The position numbers were made by a program, and so were the translations under genes. A DNA stretch of 64,000 bases from positions 38,102 to 102,101 of the forward strand of contig JAOTON010001926.1 in the NCBI GenBank assembly GCA_034440635.1, given 5' to 3'. Source of the DNA: Lepas anatifera (Eukaryota > Arthropoda > Thecostraca > Lepadidae). The notes under the pieces were generated by a model. It was not told the DNA's origin and ran no database searches. It saw nothing but the letters and a program-made list of their open reading frames with translations. This document shows, one piece after another, positions 1 to 11,486 of this stretch; the stretch's first letter is position 1, and every line of letters starts with the position of its first letter.

Positions 1-239
1 TTTTAACCTTTCATTGACATGCATTCATGACACCTCACATTGTTGAGGATGATGTGAATATATGGAACTGAATTGAGCTTGCAGAATTGCATACAAAGAG
101 CTTTGAGTGTAATTAAATATGCCAACTATGTTTTATCACCATGCTCTCCAAAGCTGCTATCTCAGTTAAAAACAACCCATTTTTAAAAGTTGGAAAATCC
201 CTTTAACTGGAAAGAAATCACTTCAAAATACAACTTGGC

Positions 240-1705
240 CCTCCACTATTCCAGATATTCTTGCACATTGGCAGAAAGTAGGTACGTGTAGATATCCATG
301 GCGGGTCAAGAGTTGAAAAAGATATAAGAAATATCATTAATTTTTGGTGACTACTAATTCGAGCCAAAAATTTTGTCAAGCACAAGAGCATCCAACACCA
401 CACAATAGAGCAAAATTCAAGAAGTCAAAGCTAAACTCAATAATATATGAAGGCGACATGAGCATGGAATACATAGTAGTCGGCTAACTGATATTAAAAC
501 TGAGTAGAACGTTTCTGGCCATATTAATATTTTTAAGAAAAAAATATACAGTTTGCCACACCACCATATTTAGGGGCATCTCCAGGCCAGTTTTCAGAAT
601 GTTGCAGCTTTTAAAAATATCTTGTTGGGGCAGCCTCAGGGGAATACCTATTGGTTTGGGGCAGCTTTTGCCCATCATTGGGGCAAGAAAGGAAACCTTG
701 GGCCAGAAAGTGACACTTAGGGCAGCACTGACACAGAGGCAGACATAGCAGCACCAAAAAAGAATACATTTATAAAGGAAATTGTTGTTTTTTGTGGTCC
801 TGCTACAGTATAAAGGCAAGATATACTCCCCAGCGGAAAGAAAAGCCTGCTCCCGCAACCAAATGTAGACCCTGATTGATACTTAACAATACCTTAAGTT
901 GCATTAGGTGTGCTGGTACAAGTCTTTATAAGGCAAGCCTTGTCGCCCATGTGCCTGCCTTGCTCACAAAAAAACCTATGGCAAAAAGTAGGTGTGCGTA
1001 CACATTAATGGCAGCTCAAGAGTTGAAAAGATACAAGAATAACATTAATTGTTTATGGCTACCAATTGGAGCCAAGTATTTTCTTGTTTAAGCTTAAGAG
1101 CATACAGCAGCAAATAATAAAGCAAAATTAAAAAAGTCAAAGCTATACCTACTCAATAATCTATGAAGCCGACATGAGCATGGAATACATTTTAGTCGCC
1201 TAACTGATATCAAAACTGAATAGAATGTTGCTGTCCATATTAATACCTTTAAGGAGAAATGTATAGAGTTTTGCCACACCACCACATTTAGGGACATTTC
1301 CAGGCCAGTTTCCAGAAGGCAGTAGCTTTTACCAAGATCTTGTTGGGGCAGCCTCAGGGAAGACCTATTGGTTTGGGGCAGCTTTTGTCCATCATTGGGG
1401 CAAGAAAGGAAACCTTGGGCAGAAAGTGACACTTAAGGCAGCACTGACACAGAGGCAGACATAGCAGCACCAAAAAGAACACATTTATAAAGAAATTATT
1501 ATTAGTATTTTTAGTGGTCTTGCTACAGTATATAGGCAAAATATATGCCACAGTGGAAAGAAAAATCTGCCCCGCAGCCAGATACATGCTCTGATTGACA
1601 CTTAACATTACCATAGGTTACCTTAGGTTGAGGTGTACTGGTACGGATCTTTATAAGGAAAGCCATGTAACCCATGTTCCTGCCTTGCACACAAAAAACA
1701 CCTGC
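240..1705. repeat. Tandem duplication, ~0.71-0.72 kb unit, two copies
   Basis: Unit 1 (about 240-960) and unit 2 (about 961-1705) share long colinear stretches. GCAGAAAGTAGGT at 271 pairs with GCAAAAAGTAGGT at 981, GACATGAGCATGGAATACAT occurs near 455 and 1171, and CTTGTTGGGG at 621 and 1339. The offset drifts from 710 to about 725 bp through small indels. The short open frames on the minus strand (484-858, 1094-1614) are similar to each other only because they lie in the two units. I recognise no protein family in them. Confidence 0.8.
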
Positions 1706-2410
1706 CAACATGATTCTTAACATCGAAGCATGACATTTTCATTCTGCTCCTACACCGCATCCAAAATTGCAGTAAACGCCTGTAAATAGATGTAATCAGA
1801 TATTGATAAAAACCAAGATACCTTTGATAAAACTGACTCAAAATATCCAATGTAAGCGACTTGTACGAAGCTGGACATCCTCCAAGCGATCGAAAAACCA
1901 ACCAATCACTGATCAGTATAGCAAGAAAACCGAATGCTGATTGGTCCATTTGGAGAAATGTCAAACGCAAGCTGCGAAAGAACCTTTAAAAGCAGGATGC
2001 TTCCTGACAAAATGTGGCGTTATTCATGGAAGAAATTTGTGTACCAAGCACAATAATGCTGCGCCATGTTTGTAAAAAAAGCGTCGTGCCTGCTCCCTAA
2101 GGTATAAGCCACTAACTGCTGCCAAATATTGTAAGAAATTCTCTATCAAAGAAGAAAACTCGGCTTGTTCGAAGGAGACCAATGGCGGGCAAAGGCGAAT
2201 TCAAATCTCATTGCGAAAACGTAGAATTCGGCAAGTCAGGATAAAAGGGTTTATCCTGACATGCTCCGATGTCAGAATAAACTCGGATCTGGACTTTTCG
2301 CATCAAATAACATAGGGTTAAATTTATACTGATTTTTTGGTTATGATAAATTGAAATTCATTGAATTTGGCGCTTATCCTGACCAAATGTCAGGATAAGC
2401 GGAGAAACTA
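1706..2410. other. No gene recognised; short GTCAGGATAA inverted repeats
   Basis: No convincing exon. Near 2238-2262 there is an imperfect palindrome (GTCAGGATAAA / TTTATCCTGAC), and the same motif recurs in both orientations near 2376-2400. This suggests a small inverted-repeat element of about 170 bp. Confidence 0.4.
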
Positions 2411-2685
2411 AAAGCAAATAGACTTTACCAGATCTCAATAGCTCTAATGGCATAAGAGTTATGCCCAGTTTGCTTAAGAATTGTATATTTGAGTGAAAAT
2501 AGCCTATCTTGACCTAACTTGACCTCTGGAGGTCAAACCATTGACCCTAGCGCTTAAAATTTACGCGAGGCTGCTAATGCACTTTGCAGATTTGCGCTAC
2601 CTTCCGTATTTTTGGACTTAGAGGGGCCATCGATGCCCCCCGGTGGGGCGAAGGTGGCGGCGGACCCCGGTGGGGCGCGGGTTAA
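2411..2685. mobile_element. 3' fragment of TTAA-bounded element (CCCCACCGG family)
   Basis: Matches the right end of the fuller element at 37860-38898: shared stretches include TTTACCAG..CTCAATAGCTCTAATG and GGGCCATCGATG, and both end in GGTGGGGCGCGGGTTAA. The left part is missing. It was probably non-autonomous, since no coding sequence is seen. Confidence 0.75.
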
Positions 2686-3094
2686 ATGCAGTTAAAACTG
2701 CCTTTTTGTTTCCTCACAATTTAAAAAAATATCCACACTCAAATTCACTTCACTAATTTTGCTCACAATTATTTTTAATGTGCCAAGAACGAAAAATGGT
2801 GGCGCTCCCGGCCGGCCTGCGACTGCTAAAGTGCCCCCCCTCCCCGTCCTGGAAGAATTCTGGATCCGTCCCTGCTATCTACAAAAAACAGCACTGAAAA
2901 GAATGCTGGATGAAAGGTTAATCAAGTTTGCCGCGTCCCACCGTGAATTTGACAACATAAAGTTGCTGGTTCGTTTTTTCTACGGGCCTTAGTCTCTGCA
3001 AGCGGCATTCTCCAGTGCCATTTTCGCATTGTGTCCTCCCAACTAAAAATATACCACCGGAGTGCCAGTGGAACCCATTCAACTCCGCATTTCC
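2686..3094. other. Unassigned sequence with a MITE-like end
   Basis: The stretch near 2800-2870 is C-rich and ends in CTGGATCCGTCCCTG, resembling the CAGTGGCGGATCC-type termini found elsewhere in the window, but no partner end is seen. No exon recognised. Confidence 0.3.
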
Positions 3095-3262
3095 CTTCAA
3101 AGCAGGTTTGCAGCTGCGTTGCGGCGGCGGTGAAGAGCCGGAGCGTTTTGTGGGCCCAGGCCGGGTGACCTTGCCGGGAGGGCCGGCTGCCGCGGCTGCC
3201 TGCTGTTAGGTCTGCGGAAGGCCTTTCGCCGGCACGCACGCGTCGGCCGCCCGCCTACAGTA
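3095..3262. other. Short GC- and CpG-rich island
   Basis: The sequence is dense in CpG (GCGGCGGCGG, CCGCGGCTGCC, GCACGCACGCGTCGGCC), unlike its AT-rich surroundings. It could be a promoter or first exon, possibly even of the transporter whose coding exons start 16 kb downstream, or just a GC-rich repeat. Nothing in the sequence ties it to a transcript. Confidence 0.35.
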
Positions 3263-4074
3263 GTCGCCGGGTGTCACCAGCATGCACTGGACGTGTGACT
3301 ATACATCAAACATTTCATATTTACCCAGAACACATCGACGCTGGTGTTGTGGAGCTTGATGCCTTGGCGCGGCGGGCTTACTCGGGAGCGGTAGCTGCTC
3401 ATGAAGAGGCGGGGATCCGTGAACTCGTGAACAGGCGGGGATTCGTGAACTCGTGAACAGACAAGGCAATGTGTGACGGATAGCTGGAGACGGTGTCGAA
3501 GCGTCAAAAAGTAGGTGCTTGGCGATACATGTTTTGATTTCGAAGGATTTGGCGCGTCAAGTGCGTTGTTTGCGGGATGGTGTTGTTTTGACCGTGTCGC
3601 AGTCCAGCCGTATCATCGCCTGAAATATTTTCTCAGTCACTTCTGTGGTAACATATGAGTTTTAGGTGAAGGGTGACGCTGTAGTTGTGCTGAAAGTGTA
3701 AAAGCACAGTTGCGACCATTGAATCCCCTCTGCGCAAGTCTTACATCAAACCGTGAAGTACAGGAAGCCATCAAGGTAATTACAATGCGCATTCGCTGCC
3801 TCTTTGGCTAAGCAGATCAGGAGATATGCACCTTTGGCCTGAGGAGATCTGAGTAGGCCTGCCTATCTCGTAATATACAGGGCTGCTCATCCTTTGAGAC
3901 TGAGATTCAGGTACGTCCAGGGGCGTTAAAAATTGTGTTCAAAATGAAGGGGGGATGGGGCAGGGGGTGCGATGGTGATTTCCTCGTACCATGATGATTT
4001 CCACCCACTTAGCAATCTAGCACGTTCAGAATGCTCAGCAATCAACTAACAATAGGAGGGAATACACTGCAGCA
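3263..4074. other. Unassigned; contains a 26-bp direct duplication
   Basis: Near 3408-3460 GGCGGGGAT(C/T)CGTGAACTCG is present twice in tandem (unit ~26 bp). Near 3910-3970 a G-rich run follows GTCCAGGGGCGTTAAA, resembling a MITE terminus. No gene recognised. Confidence 0.35.
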
Positions 4075-5320
4075 TTAACCCTATTTCCGGCAGGGGGGCT
4101 AATATTGCCCCCCACCTCAGGTTTTTCAAGAATATCTCCGAAACGGCTTGCGATAGAACTTTGAAACTTCCTGACTTTTCCTAAAACTAGTACAGGCAGG
4201 TTTTCTGAAATTTTCAAGATTATATATTTACCAGGGGCGGAGCTATGGCTGGGTTTTTGGGGAGGTTCTATCCACAAACCAAGTATTATCGTATGCGATG
4301 GGTTCTTTGTAAAAGGAAGCCGTCTCTGCTGATCCTGATACCAGTTATATGGTTTTATTATATCATTTTTTATGTGATATGATAGTGCATTCACAATTGT
4401 CACTATTTGTATTCATCAGGGGCGGTTACAGCAGTTCAAAATGGGGGAATGTTATCAAGAAGGACTAAACGTTAGTAAGTGAGAAGACTGCTTACAGCCG
4501 TGCCAGGGCGAATACAATTGGGTATATGAAAATTCAAAATAGTTATAACCCAATTCTAGATTACCAGAGGCGTGTCCAGTCACTACACATTTTCAAAATG
4601 CATATTCCCAGCCAGTATCACCGCCGCGACTCAATATCGTTGTATATTGAAAATGTGTTTCCAATCACCCCCACCCCCACGACGAGAGTCCTTGATCCGC
4701 CTATGTCACCCCCTTTCCCAGAGCTGCCATGGGAGGGTAAAAATTATCAGAAATAAATTTCAACTAGTCGAGGGACTAATATACTCATGCATACCACTCG
4801 CATATTGTTGGTATGTATTTTACCCCACTGTTTTACCTTACTGCATCCGCCCCTGATGAGTTTTTCACTTTTTCATTTATTTATGTGTCAAAGATGCCAA
4901 GCAGTATATCACGGCTTCTAATCCGCGTAACAAAAACTTTTTAGGTTGTATATATTTCCCCTCATAGTCCTGGTCCTGGAACTGCCATTGAATTTCGAAT
5001 TTTTGCGTAACTCGAGTATATGACAATTTTGGGTCAATTATTTGTAAATCTGAACTAGTTTTGTGAAAATCGTACAACAGAGACAAGGGTTATGGAAAAT
5101 CTAAAAAATACACAAAAATTGTATATTTTGCACGACTTTCTCCTTAAAAATCAAAATTTTGAAATTTTCTTTTTCCAAAATAAAGTTTAGCGTCAGGGAA
5201 ATCTATAGCACTTTGAATTTTCAAAATCGGCCGGTTAGATTACGAGATCTTAGGGGGGGCCGATATTGCCCCCCTGCCGGAAATAGGGGGTAGCCGGGAG
5301 CCTGACGGAAATAGGGTTAA
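4075..5320. mobile_element. TTAA-bounded inverted-repeat DNA element, 1.25 kb
   Basis: Begins TTAACCCTATTTCCGGCAGG and ends with the inverse form, CCTGCCGGAAATAGGG, a short insertion, then GGAAATAGGGTTAA. Both sides carry GGGGGGC..ATATTGCCCCCC. A TTAA duplication with CCC/GGG termini is typical of piggyBac-like non-autonomous elements, but Kolobok also uses TTAA, so the superfamily is an inference. No transposase coding is present. Another small element (4232-4855) is nested inside. Confidence 0.75.
4232..4855. mobile_element. Nested MITE with CAGGGGCGGA termini
   Basis: Starts CAGGGGCGGA and ends TCCGCCCCTG, a perfect 10-bp terminal inverted repeat. It interrupts the TTAA-bounded host element. 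An internal CAGGGGCGG at about 4420 may mark a further nested end. No coding capacity. Confidence 0.55.
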
Positions 5321-5869
5321 GAAAGCTTTTTCCATATCCTTTTTGCTCAATTATCAACTGAACCATGAAAGCCTTCTTGAGTGCAATATATTTCAAGTGA
5401 CCTTGATCCTCAGACATCTCATAGGAGTGCTAGATATCCGAGATTTTAGATAATTTATGACCTCTTCTTTTACCCGATTAACAAGGTTTCCAATCTGTAT
5501 CATTGATCGCAATGGATATGTCATAGCACTGACCTGCCAACAGGTTATTGATATATAGAACCGTTACCACATGCTGGCTTATTTGACGACCTGATGTGGT
5601 ACTTGATATTCCTAAATTTTGGGTCAACCACTGAAAGCTTCCCTGACTACAAACTATTTGAATAACTTAAGGCGAGGTCACTTGAGCTGAGCCTGACCGA
5701 AAATTGCCTACACTTAAAAAAAACAGTGAAATGAGTCAAAAGGCGCCACATTACGGAAGCGTTCTACCTCACCGTTTTTGTTGGACTGGCAAAAGACCGA
5801 GCTTTCACCCCACCACCTCACATTTAATGTTTAAATGGAACAGACGAAGGACGTGACAAGGTATACCTA
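5321..5869. other. No feature recognised
   Basis: AT-rich sequence with a few TGACCT motifs. No exon, SINE or terminal repeat was seen. Confidence 0.4.
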
Positions 5870-6045
5870 GGGGATGGGTGGCTGATGGATGGCCTCAAAA
5901 TCTTCTAAGGCACCGGTTCCGGGTTCAGGTCCCGGCGGAGCCTCTGAATAAGTCGACTTGATCCCCCGAATCCCTCCCAGCAGGGTGAGAGTTGGGGACG
6001 GCGTATAACCCTGGCAGCTGGTGCGTCTTTAAACCCCAAAAATGA
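5870..6045 (+). mobile_element. tRNA-derived SINE (family 2), degenerate copy
   Basis: The right part matches the copy at 17419-17590: GGTTCAGGTCC (B-box-like), GCCTCTGAATAAGT, then GATGAGAGTTGG-type sequence and CGGCGTATAACC..GGCAG(C/T)TGGTGCGTC. The tRNA-like 5' half is damaged here. Pol III-type head followed by an unrelated body, so it is a retroposon rather than a tRNA gene. Confidence 0.7.
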
Positions 6046-6244
6046 TTAGGACAAAGTATACCTAAACATGCAATACAGTCAACCCTTCATACCAAGGAAA
6101 GCCTGCGGTTCAGAGGATGATGCTATGGGGACAGGGTCAGGATCGCTCAAGACCGGATCATCACAATAATCAGACATCACATTAATCAGAGGCATATCCC
6201 AAGGGAATTGGCTGGGGCAGCCGCCCAGACCCCCCTCCCCATCA

Positions 6245-6515
6245 GAGGTCGAAAAACCTACCATTTTGACATTCTAAATGGTGACAGCCTGAGGTGGGCA
6301 AGGTGACAAAAATTAGGCAAAATGATTCCTCCAGACCAATAACAGAAAAAATCGCTGAAATTGGCACCTGTAATTTGAACTCGCAATGTTTTTGGTGATC
6401 CAGGCGTATCCATTGGTATCCTATTAACGCAGAACGTGCCACATTTTGCAGCCTGGGCTGGTGACACATTTATGGTTTGTCATTTTCAATGGCGACACAC
6501 TGGACACCTTGGCTC
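6245..6515 (-). mobile_element. MITE family B, copy 1
   Basis: On the minus strand it carries the same sequence as 55622-55913 and 58277-58567: GTGTCACCATTGAAAAT, ACCATAAATGTGTCACCAGC, CAGGCTGCAAAAT, and a terminus of TAGGTTTTTCGACC. No coding sequence. Its outer ends are worn. Confidence 0.7.
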
Positions 6516-7847
6516 CTGATGGCCCAGAGAGGCCCCTAAGGATACGGGCCGAGCGAGGTGCAGCCCGCCCGCAATATGCTGTGTGGCCATCTGTGTGGTG
6601 TTAAAGCCTTAATGCTGCTCAGTCCCACCCCAAAGTCGTGTCTATCGGACTTGACATGCAGGCATACAACCGCAGATCGGCACTTTGCTCATCCCCTTCA
6701 AATCAACTGAGCACTCCTACTTCTCTCCTCATTTTGTAGCCATGACATGTGTTCCAGTTTAAAGCCTCGAAATGTATGCCAAAGTTCAAAACCAACCGGG
6801 GGACCATTGAAAAACTTCACTCAGTGCTTGAAATCTATTTTTGAGTTAAGAGCAAAACAGTTAGGAGCAGCACAGCAGAGTTAGCCACCGAGGCTAACGA
6901 TGGGATTGGCCGCAATGCCAGATCCCCAGGAGTGATCAGCACTCAGATGCTGGGACGACGTGAGGCCGTGATCCGCACGCGCCCACTGTCCACGGACCAC
7001 TGTCCATGCCTCCGTCATGAGGCGTGAATGACGCAGGACTAACATCACCACATGGTGCGTAGCTCATGCTCCAAGACCCAAAAAGGCAAGCTCACAGAGA
7101 GCAAACACGTAAACCGAAATTCATGAGAATATTGTAAACAATTGGAAACATAAACCCATAAACAAATAACGACGATTCGTAGAAACACTATCCAAAAATA
7201 TAAAGTAACAGACAAGGTTTTAGACTAAAGAAATGGCGGCCCCACACCCACACCGTCCGCACATCTGCCGCCCAGATGTGCTCCCGAGAGCCTCACAGTG
7301 GACCGCCACAGCAGGGCGGGGGCAGCTGAAGGCAGAAAATGAACTAAGCACTGATGCTATAAGACAACGTTCCAGAAGACTAAATATTTACGAACTAAGA
7401 TTTTGTTCGGCACAACATGTATTTTCACAGACACAAACATTAACAGGTATGTTAAAAAAGACACGCAGGAAGACTAACACTTGTTTTCCTTTGACTCTTT
7501 TTGTTCTCTCTACTCGCCACCAGTTTGGCGATGGCTCGTGTATCTGGAATAAACGTGTATGAAAGTAAAAAATTCCATCTTAAATCGCAGTTAGAACCCG
7601 CCTAGATACGTTTCCTAGCTCACTTTTGAAATCAGTCACTGTCCTGAGGGATGAAGTTTTACCATCTCTGAATTTATGACCGGTCTACAAATGTATCGGC
7701 CCGAAGTAGGGAAAGCACATCGAACTTCCAAGACATTATTTATTGAGAAATAATGCATCGATGCGTGTTTTGGAATCCACATCTTGACTTTCAGCCTGTT
7801 TTAGGATGTCTCCGATGTCGTTTTGTTGCTTGATGGCTAAATTCAGG
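6516..7847. other. No gene recognised
   Basis: Mixed-composition sequence. An open frame of 109 codons at 7233-7562 (+) has no motif I recognise and no splice context that would argue for an exon. Confidence 0.35.
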
Positions 7848-8741
7848 TTAACACGCGCATTGACGGGGGTACCCGCCCCCCTAGGGTTTTTCGGAAATAG
7901 CATAAAAATGGCGGCGTGTGGCGCCTCTGTACTTGGCATACCTTTTCTCACATCATTTTTACAACTTCTGTCAAAATTTCAAGGTAAAGTCATCTCAGGT
8001 CAGGTCACCAGTACAAGTCAAGTGACCTGACCTCAAAAGAGCTTAAGATAGCATAAGTCGGAACAGGGTGAACTTATCCGATTAAAATTCATATCACATA
8101 ATGGGCCCACCGAGTGCTCTAAAGTATGTTCTGGTATTTTTTATATAGGTGACCTAAGGTCAGGTACGAGCCCTGACCTCTCCATTGGAAATACATAGGA
8201 AAAATGGTTTTAGCTGAATAACTTGATAACAGATGGTGATAGAGCGTTTATTTTAAATGCATTATATTTGCCTTGTCTTTGCGGTTCTAATGATATTCAT
8301 TTTACCTAATTTGACCTGGACCTGACCTCAGGTCAAGGTCAAGGTCAAATCTAGTCAAGGTCAATATATTGTCCTGGCTAGATTTGACATGACCTCAGGT
8401 CAGGTCAAATCCTTGATTTTACCTAGCAAGGTCATATTATATACCATTCGATTCGGCTTACTGCGAGGATTCATACGGTTCAATTCGTTTCGCTATATCT
8501 TTACTTGATCAGATGTAATGGCCGAAAAACTTAATTTACATGTTATCCCTATGACGGCATGTTTTGAACTCTAGTGACCTTAAATGTGACCTGAAAAAAT
8601 GATTCAAATATTTTCGATGGAGAACTGGATGGGTTACCTAGCGCCGTTTACCGTTTTTCGCTACCTAGCCTGGTTCTCGAGATCTTAGGGGTACCCCCGT
8701 CAAAGCGAAGGTTGCTGAGACCCCCGCAATGTGCGTGTTAA
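7848..8741. mobile_element. TTAA-bounded MITE (ACACGCGCATTGACGG family), copy 1
   Basis: Starts TTAACACGCGCATTGACGG and ends GTGCGTGTTAA, 894 bp. The interior is rich in AGGTCA/TGACCT (notably 8312-8420) and carries AAAAATGGCGGCG near the left end and CTCGAGATCTTAGGGG near the right end, both conserved among copies. No coding sequence. Mobilisation would need a transposase supplied in trans. Confidence 0.85.
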
Positions 8742-9952
8742 AATATTTCAGAAATCACAAAATTTATCAATACAAATCGTTTAAATTTTGCAAAACCTAT
8801 AATAATAAACCCTTCTGAGACAATCTGTGACAACCATTTGAGTGGTTGGAATATGCTAACTATTATGATACCACATTTAAGTCTGTGTCTTGTATCCTTC
8901 AAAATTTATAGACGCAATTGTTTAAAACCATTGACTTTGGTTACCCCTGATGACCTTGTTATTTGCCTGACCTCAGAATGGATGCCGGCGTGCAGGGTTA
9001 TTTCAAAAGTTTTCGAATGATGTTTAGAAACATGATGTAGCTCTTCTAGAAGCCGAGTTACAGCCTGGTTATGTCAGCCCCATTTTAGAAAAAGGTAATC
9101 GCCCTACATGGGTTTAGAAATGATGTCCTAACTCGTTGACATGACTTGACTTGATGCCAATTTGTTGTCATAAGCTGCTAATTCGATCACCCTGAATGCC
9201 TGCAAAACGCTAAAACAAAGGAAAGTGATATAATACTTTTCGAGGCCCTTGTGTAACGTTTGATAACACTGTGACTGATCCACTCCGCACCCCCTAATGC
9301 TACGTAATTTAAAGGTGGCCCCGAGACCCCGAACACATTTATGCGCGGCGTTTGTCATCCGACTGGCAAGTGTCCGGCAGCACAGCAGATAGTCTGCAGG
9401 TAAAGCATGCGCAGCGGCACAGTATAGGTGCCAGTGGCACCCTGCGGCGTACTGTACCAGCAGGCGGAGTGTGCAATTGGGAGGCATTGTCAAGATAAGA
9501 TGCTCTGTGACTCAAAATAACATTCATTGTTGGATTTTGACGACACATCGATGGTGAAGGTTATACAGAATCAGAATCAGTGTATTCGACGAAGGTCCGC
9601 CATTACAGGGGCTTTTTTCTTGTCACGTCATTGAAGTAAAGAAATCCACGCTCATGCAACAGGAGGGAAATAGCAAGAAAACAAACACACCTAAAAACAC
9701 ACATGTCCACTCATTCACTCACAAACATCATACAACATTCAAAAACTTCGTCTAAACATATCACCCATGACTAGATATTGCAATCGGCTGACTAGTTGCT
9801 AGTTGTTCTTAACAGTTTAGTGTAAAATTTAGACGCATCAAGTGATGTCGGTTCTGGCTAGAATCATTTGTTTTAGTGCTTTGCAAAAGGAGGGTCATTA
9901 AGATTCAGACCAGTGGAATTAAGAACAAAAATAATACAATATACATCCTGCC
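8742..9952. other. No gene recognised
   Basis: Open frames at 8838-9020 (+) and 9128-9493 (-) show no recognisable domain. No SINE or terminal inverted repeat seen. Confidence 0.35.
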
Positions 9953-10110
9953 CAGTGGCAGATCTAGGACGTTTCTCGGGGGAGGGAAAGGGCAGAGGCC
10001 TCAAGCCTCCCCTGCCGTTGCCTCGGAACAACTTCCGGCTATGCATTAGCTCTGACATGTGGGGAGGGGGACTTGAGTTCCCTAGGCCGCCTCCCTTGTG
10101 CCCGCCACTG
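9953..10110. mobile_element. MITE family C, copy 1
   Basis: Starts CAGTGGCAGATCTAGGAC and ends GCCCGCCACTG. The interior CCTCGGA(A/T)CA..CTTCCGGCTATGCATTAG is shared with copies at 12938, 18986 and (inverted) 26586. Termini of the CAGTGGCGGATC type suggest the hAT superfamily; this is inference. Confidence 0.65.
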
Positions 10111-10375
10111 CTCCTGGCCAATTGTTGCCCTGTTGGAACGGATTGCGGTGATCAGACGAAGTTTTGCAGAGAACCCTCTCTGAGCTGTCCATGTATACAC
10201 TTCTGTACGGGGCTTGGACGCCTAATCCATGGTTTCGCCCTCCCTCCTGTAGATTCGGTTTCAACACCCGATGCCTATTATACACAAGATCTTCTGAAGT
10301 GGAAATATGTTTCATTCCAAAATAATACGTAGCTTTGATATATCTGGATCAGGTCTGATCAGTATTTCATCCAAC

Positions 10376-10523
10376 CCAGAGGCAGATACAAGGAGAATAC
10401 CCCCCCCCTTGAAATGTCAGAGTGCCTATAGCAGTCTTGCATGGCTGGAGATTGTTCTAGATAATGGCGGGGCAGGGTCTAACCCCCTAGCCCCCCCCCA
10501 AACAAATCATGGATCTGCAACTG
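10376..10523. mobile_element. MITE family D, copy 1
   Basis: Starts CAGAGGCAGATAC and ends CATGGATCTGCAACTGC. The interior AAATGTCAGAGTGCCTATAG and the CCCCCTAGCCCCCCCC tract match the copy at 52797-52940. Confidence 0.55.
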
Positions 10524-10611
10524 CTCCAGCCTACCACACCACTGTTCTTACTGGGGTGGAAGGGGGGGTGATACTGAGACGGAATACTAAACAGCTGTAT
10601 ATCACACACAA

Positions 10612-10960
10612 TGACTGATCCAGGGGAGGGCAAAAAAGGAGAAAACCTATGTTTTTGCCCCTCCCCAAGCGGTCTACCTCCTTTTTGCCCCGACTCCATT
10701 TCAGTTTATATGAAAGATTTTGGAGCTTCAACTCTCAACTTCGAACAGAACCAGGTAAGTTCAGTGTAAATATTGGGCCTTGGATAGGAAAAAGTATCTT
10801 AAGCCCATAGTTTTCACCCCCGTGACGTTTTTTTGCTTTTCACCTAAAATACCCCAAATCCTACCGTAAAGTCATATTTTAGCAAAATTTTTCACTGTGT
10901 GACGTGTTTTTCGACCTTAGTTTACCCCTCCCCCAACCGACCGACTAGATCCGCCACTGA
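10612..10960. mobile_element. MITE family A, copy 1
   Basis: Starts ACTGATCCAGGGGAGGGCAA and ends GACTAGATCCGCCACTGA. The interior AAAGATTTTGGAGCTTCAAC and TCTCAACTTCGAACAGAACC, the split halves of a shared block, recur in the copies at 33918, 49512 and 52396. No coding capacity. Confidence 0.75.
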
Positions 10961-11486
10961 TCACATGGTCCGCTTCTCTCTCCCTTTCACCTTAGTCCTC
11001 TGACCTCTTATGTACTGGCCATGGGCAGCGTCTGACGGCAGTTGACACTGGGCGTCGAATTGTTGTCAAAGTCAATGTGTACCCATCTACTTTGGAAGAG
11101 TACATTCCTTTGATTGTGGGCAACTGGGTTCTGACTTCGGTTCCCTCCCTCCGGAAATCCTCAGTTTTGTCGCCAAAACAATTGCTTGTCTGTTTTGTCT
11201 CGATAGCGTTAGGCATGCTCAAGCACGGCGAAGTGTGAGGTCTATAAACACAGTGTATTATAAGCCACTTAAGCAAACTTTTTTTGTCACTTGTAAGCTA
11301 ACAAGTCCGGCGTGAACAGCTCTATGGGCTGCTGCAGAGCTTATAGCGGTGTAAAAAGTCGAAACGCTTTTTAGTGGTGTAGAGCCGTTCCATCAACAGT
11401 CAGGAGCTCGAATGTCAATGTTTTCACATGACCCGTAACATTGGATCATCGTGCTCAGCGCAGCGACAATCAAAGAAACACATTTT
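10961..11486. other. No gene recognised
   Basis: Ordinary intergenic or intronic sequence; an open frame at 10992-11276 (-) has no recognised domain. Confidence 0.35.

Noticed and set aside
484..1614. Minus-strand open frames with Cys-rich hydrophobic stretches
   Set aside because: They are the same sequence in two tandem units with different frame breaks; no signal of a real gene.
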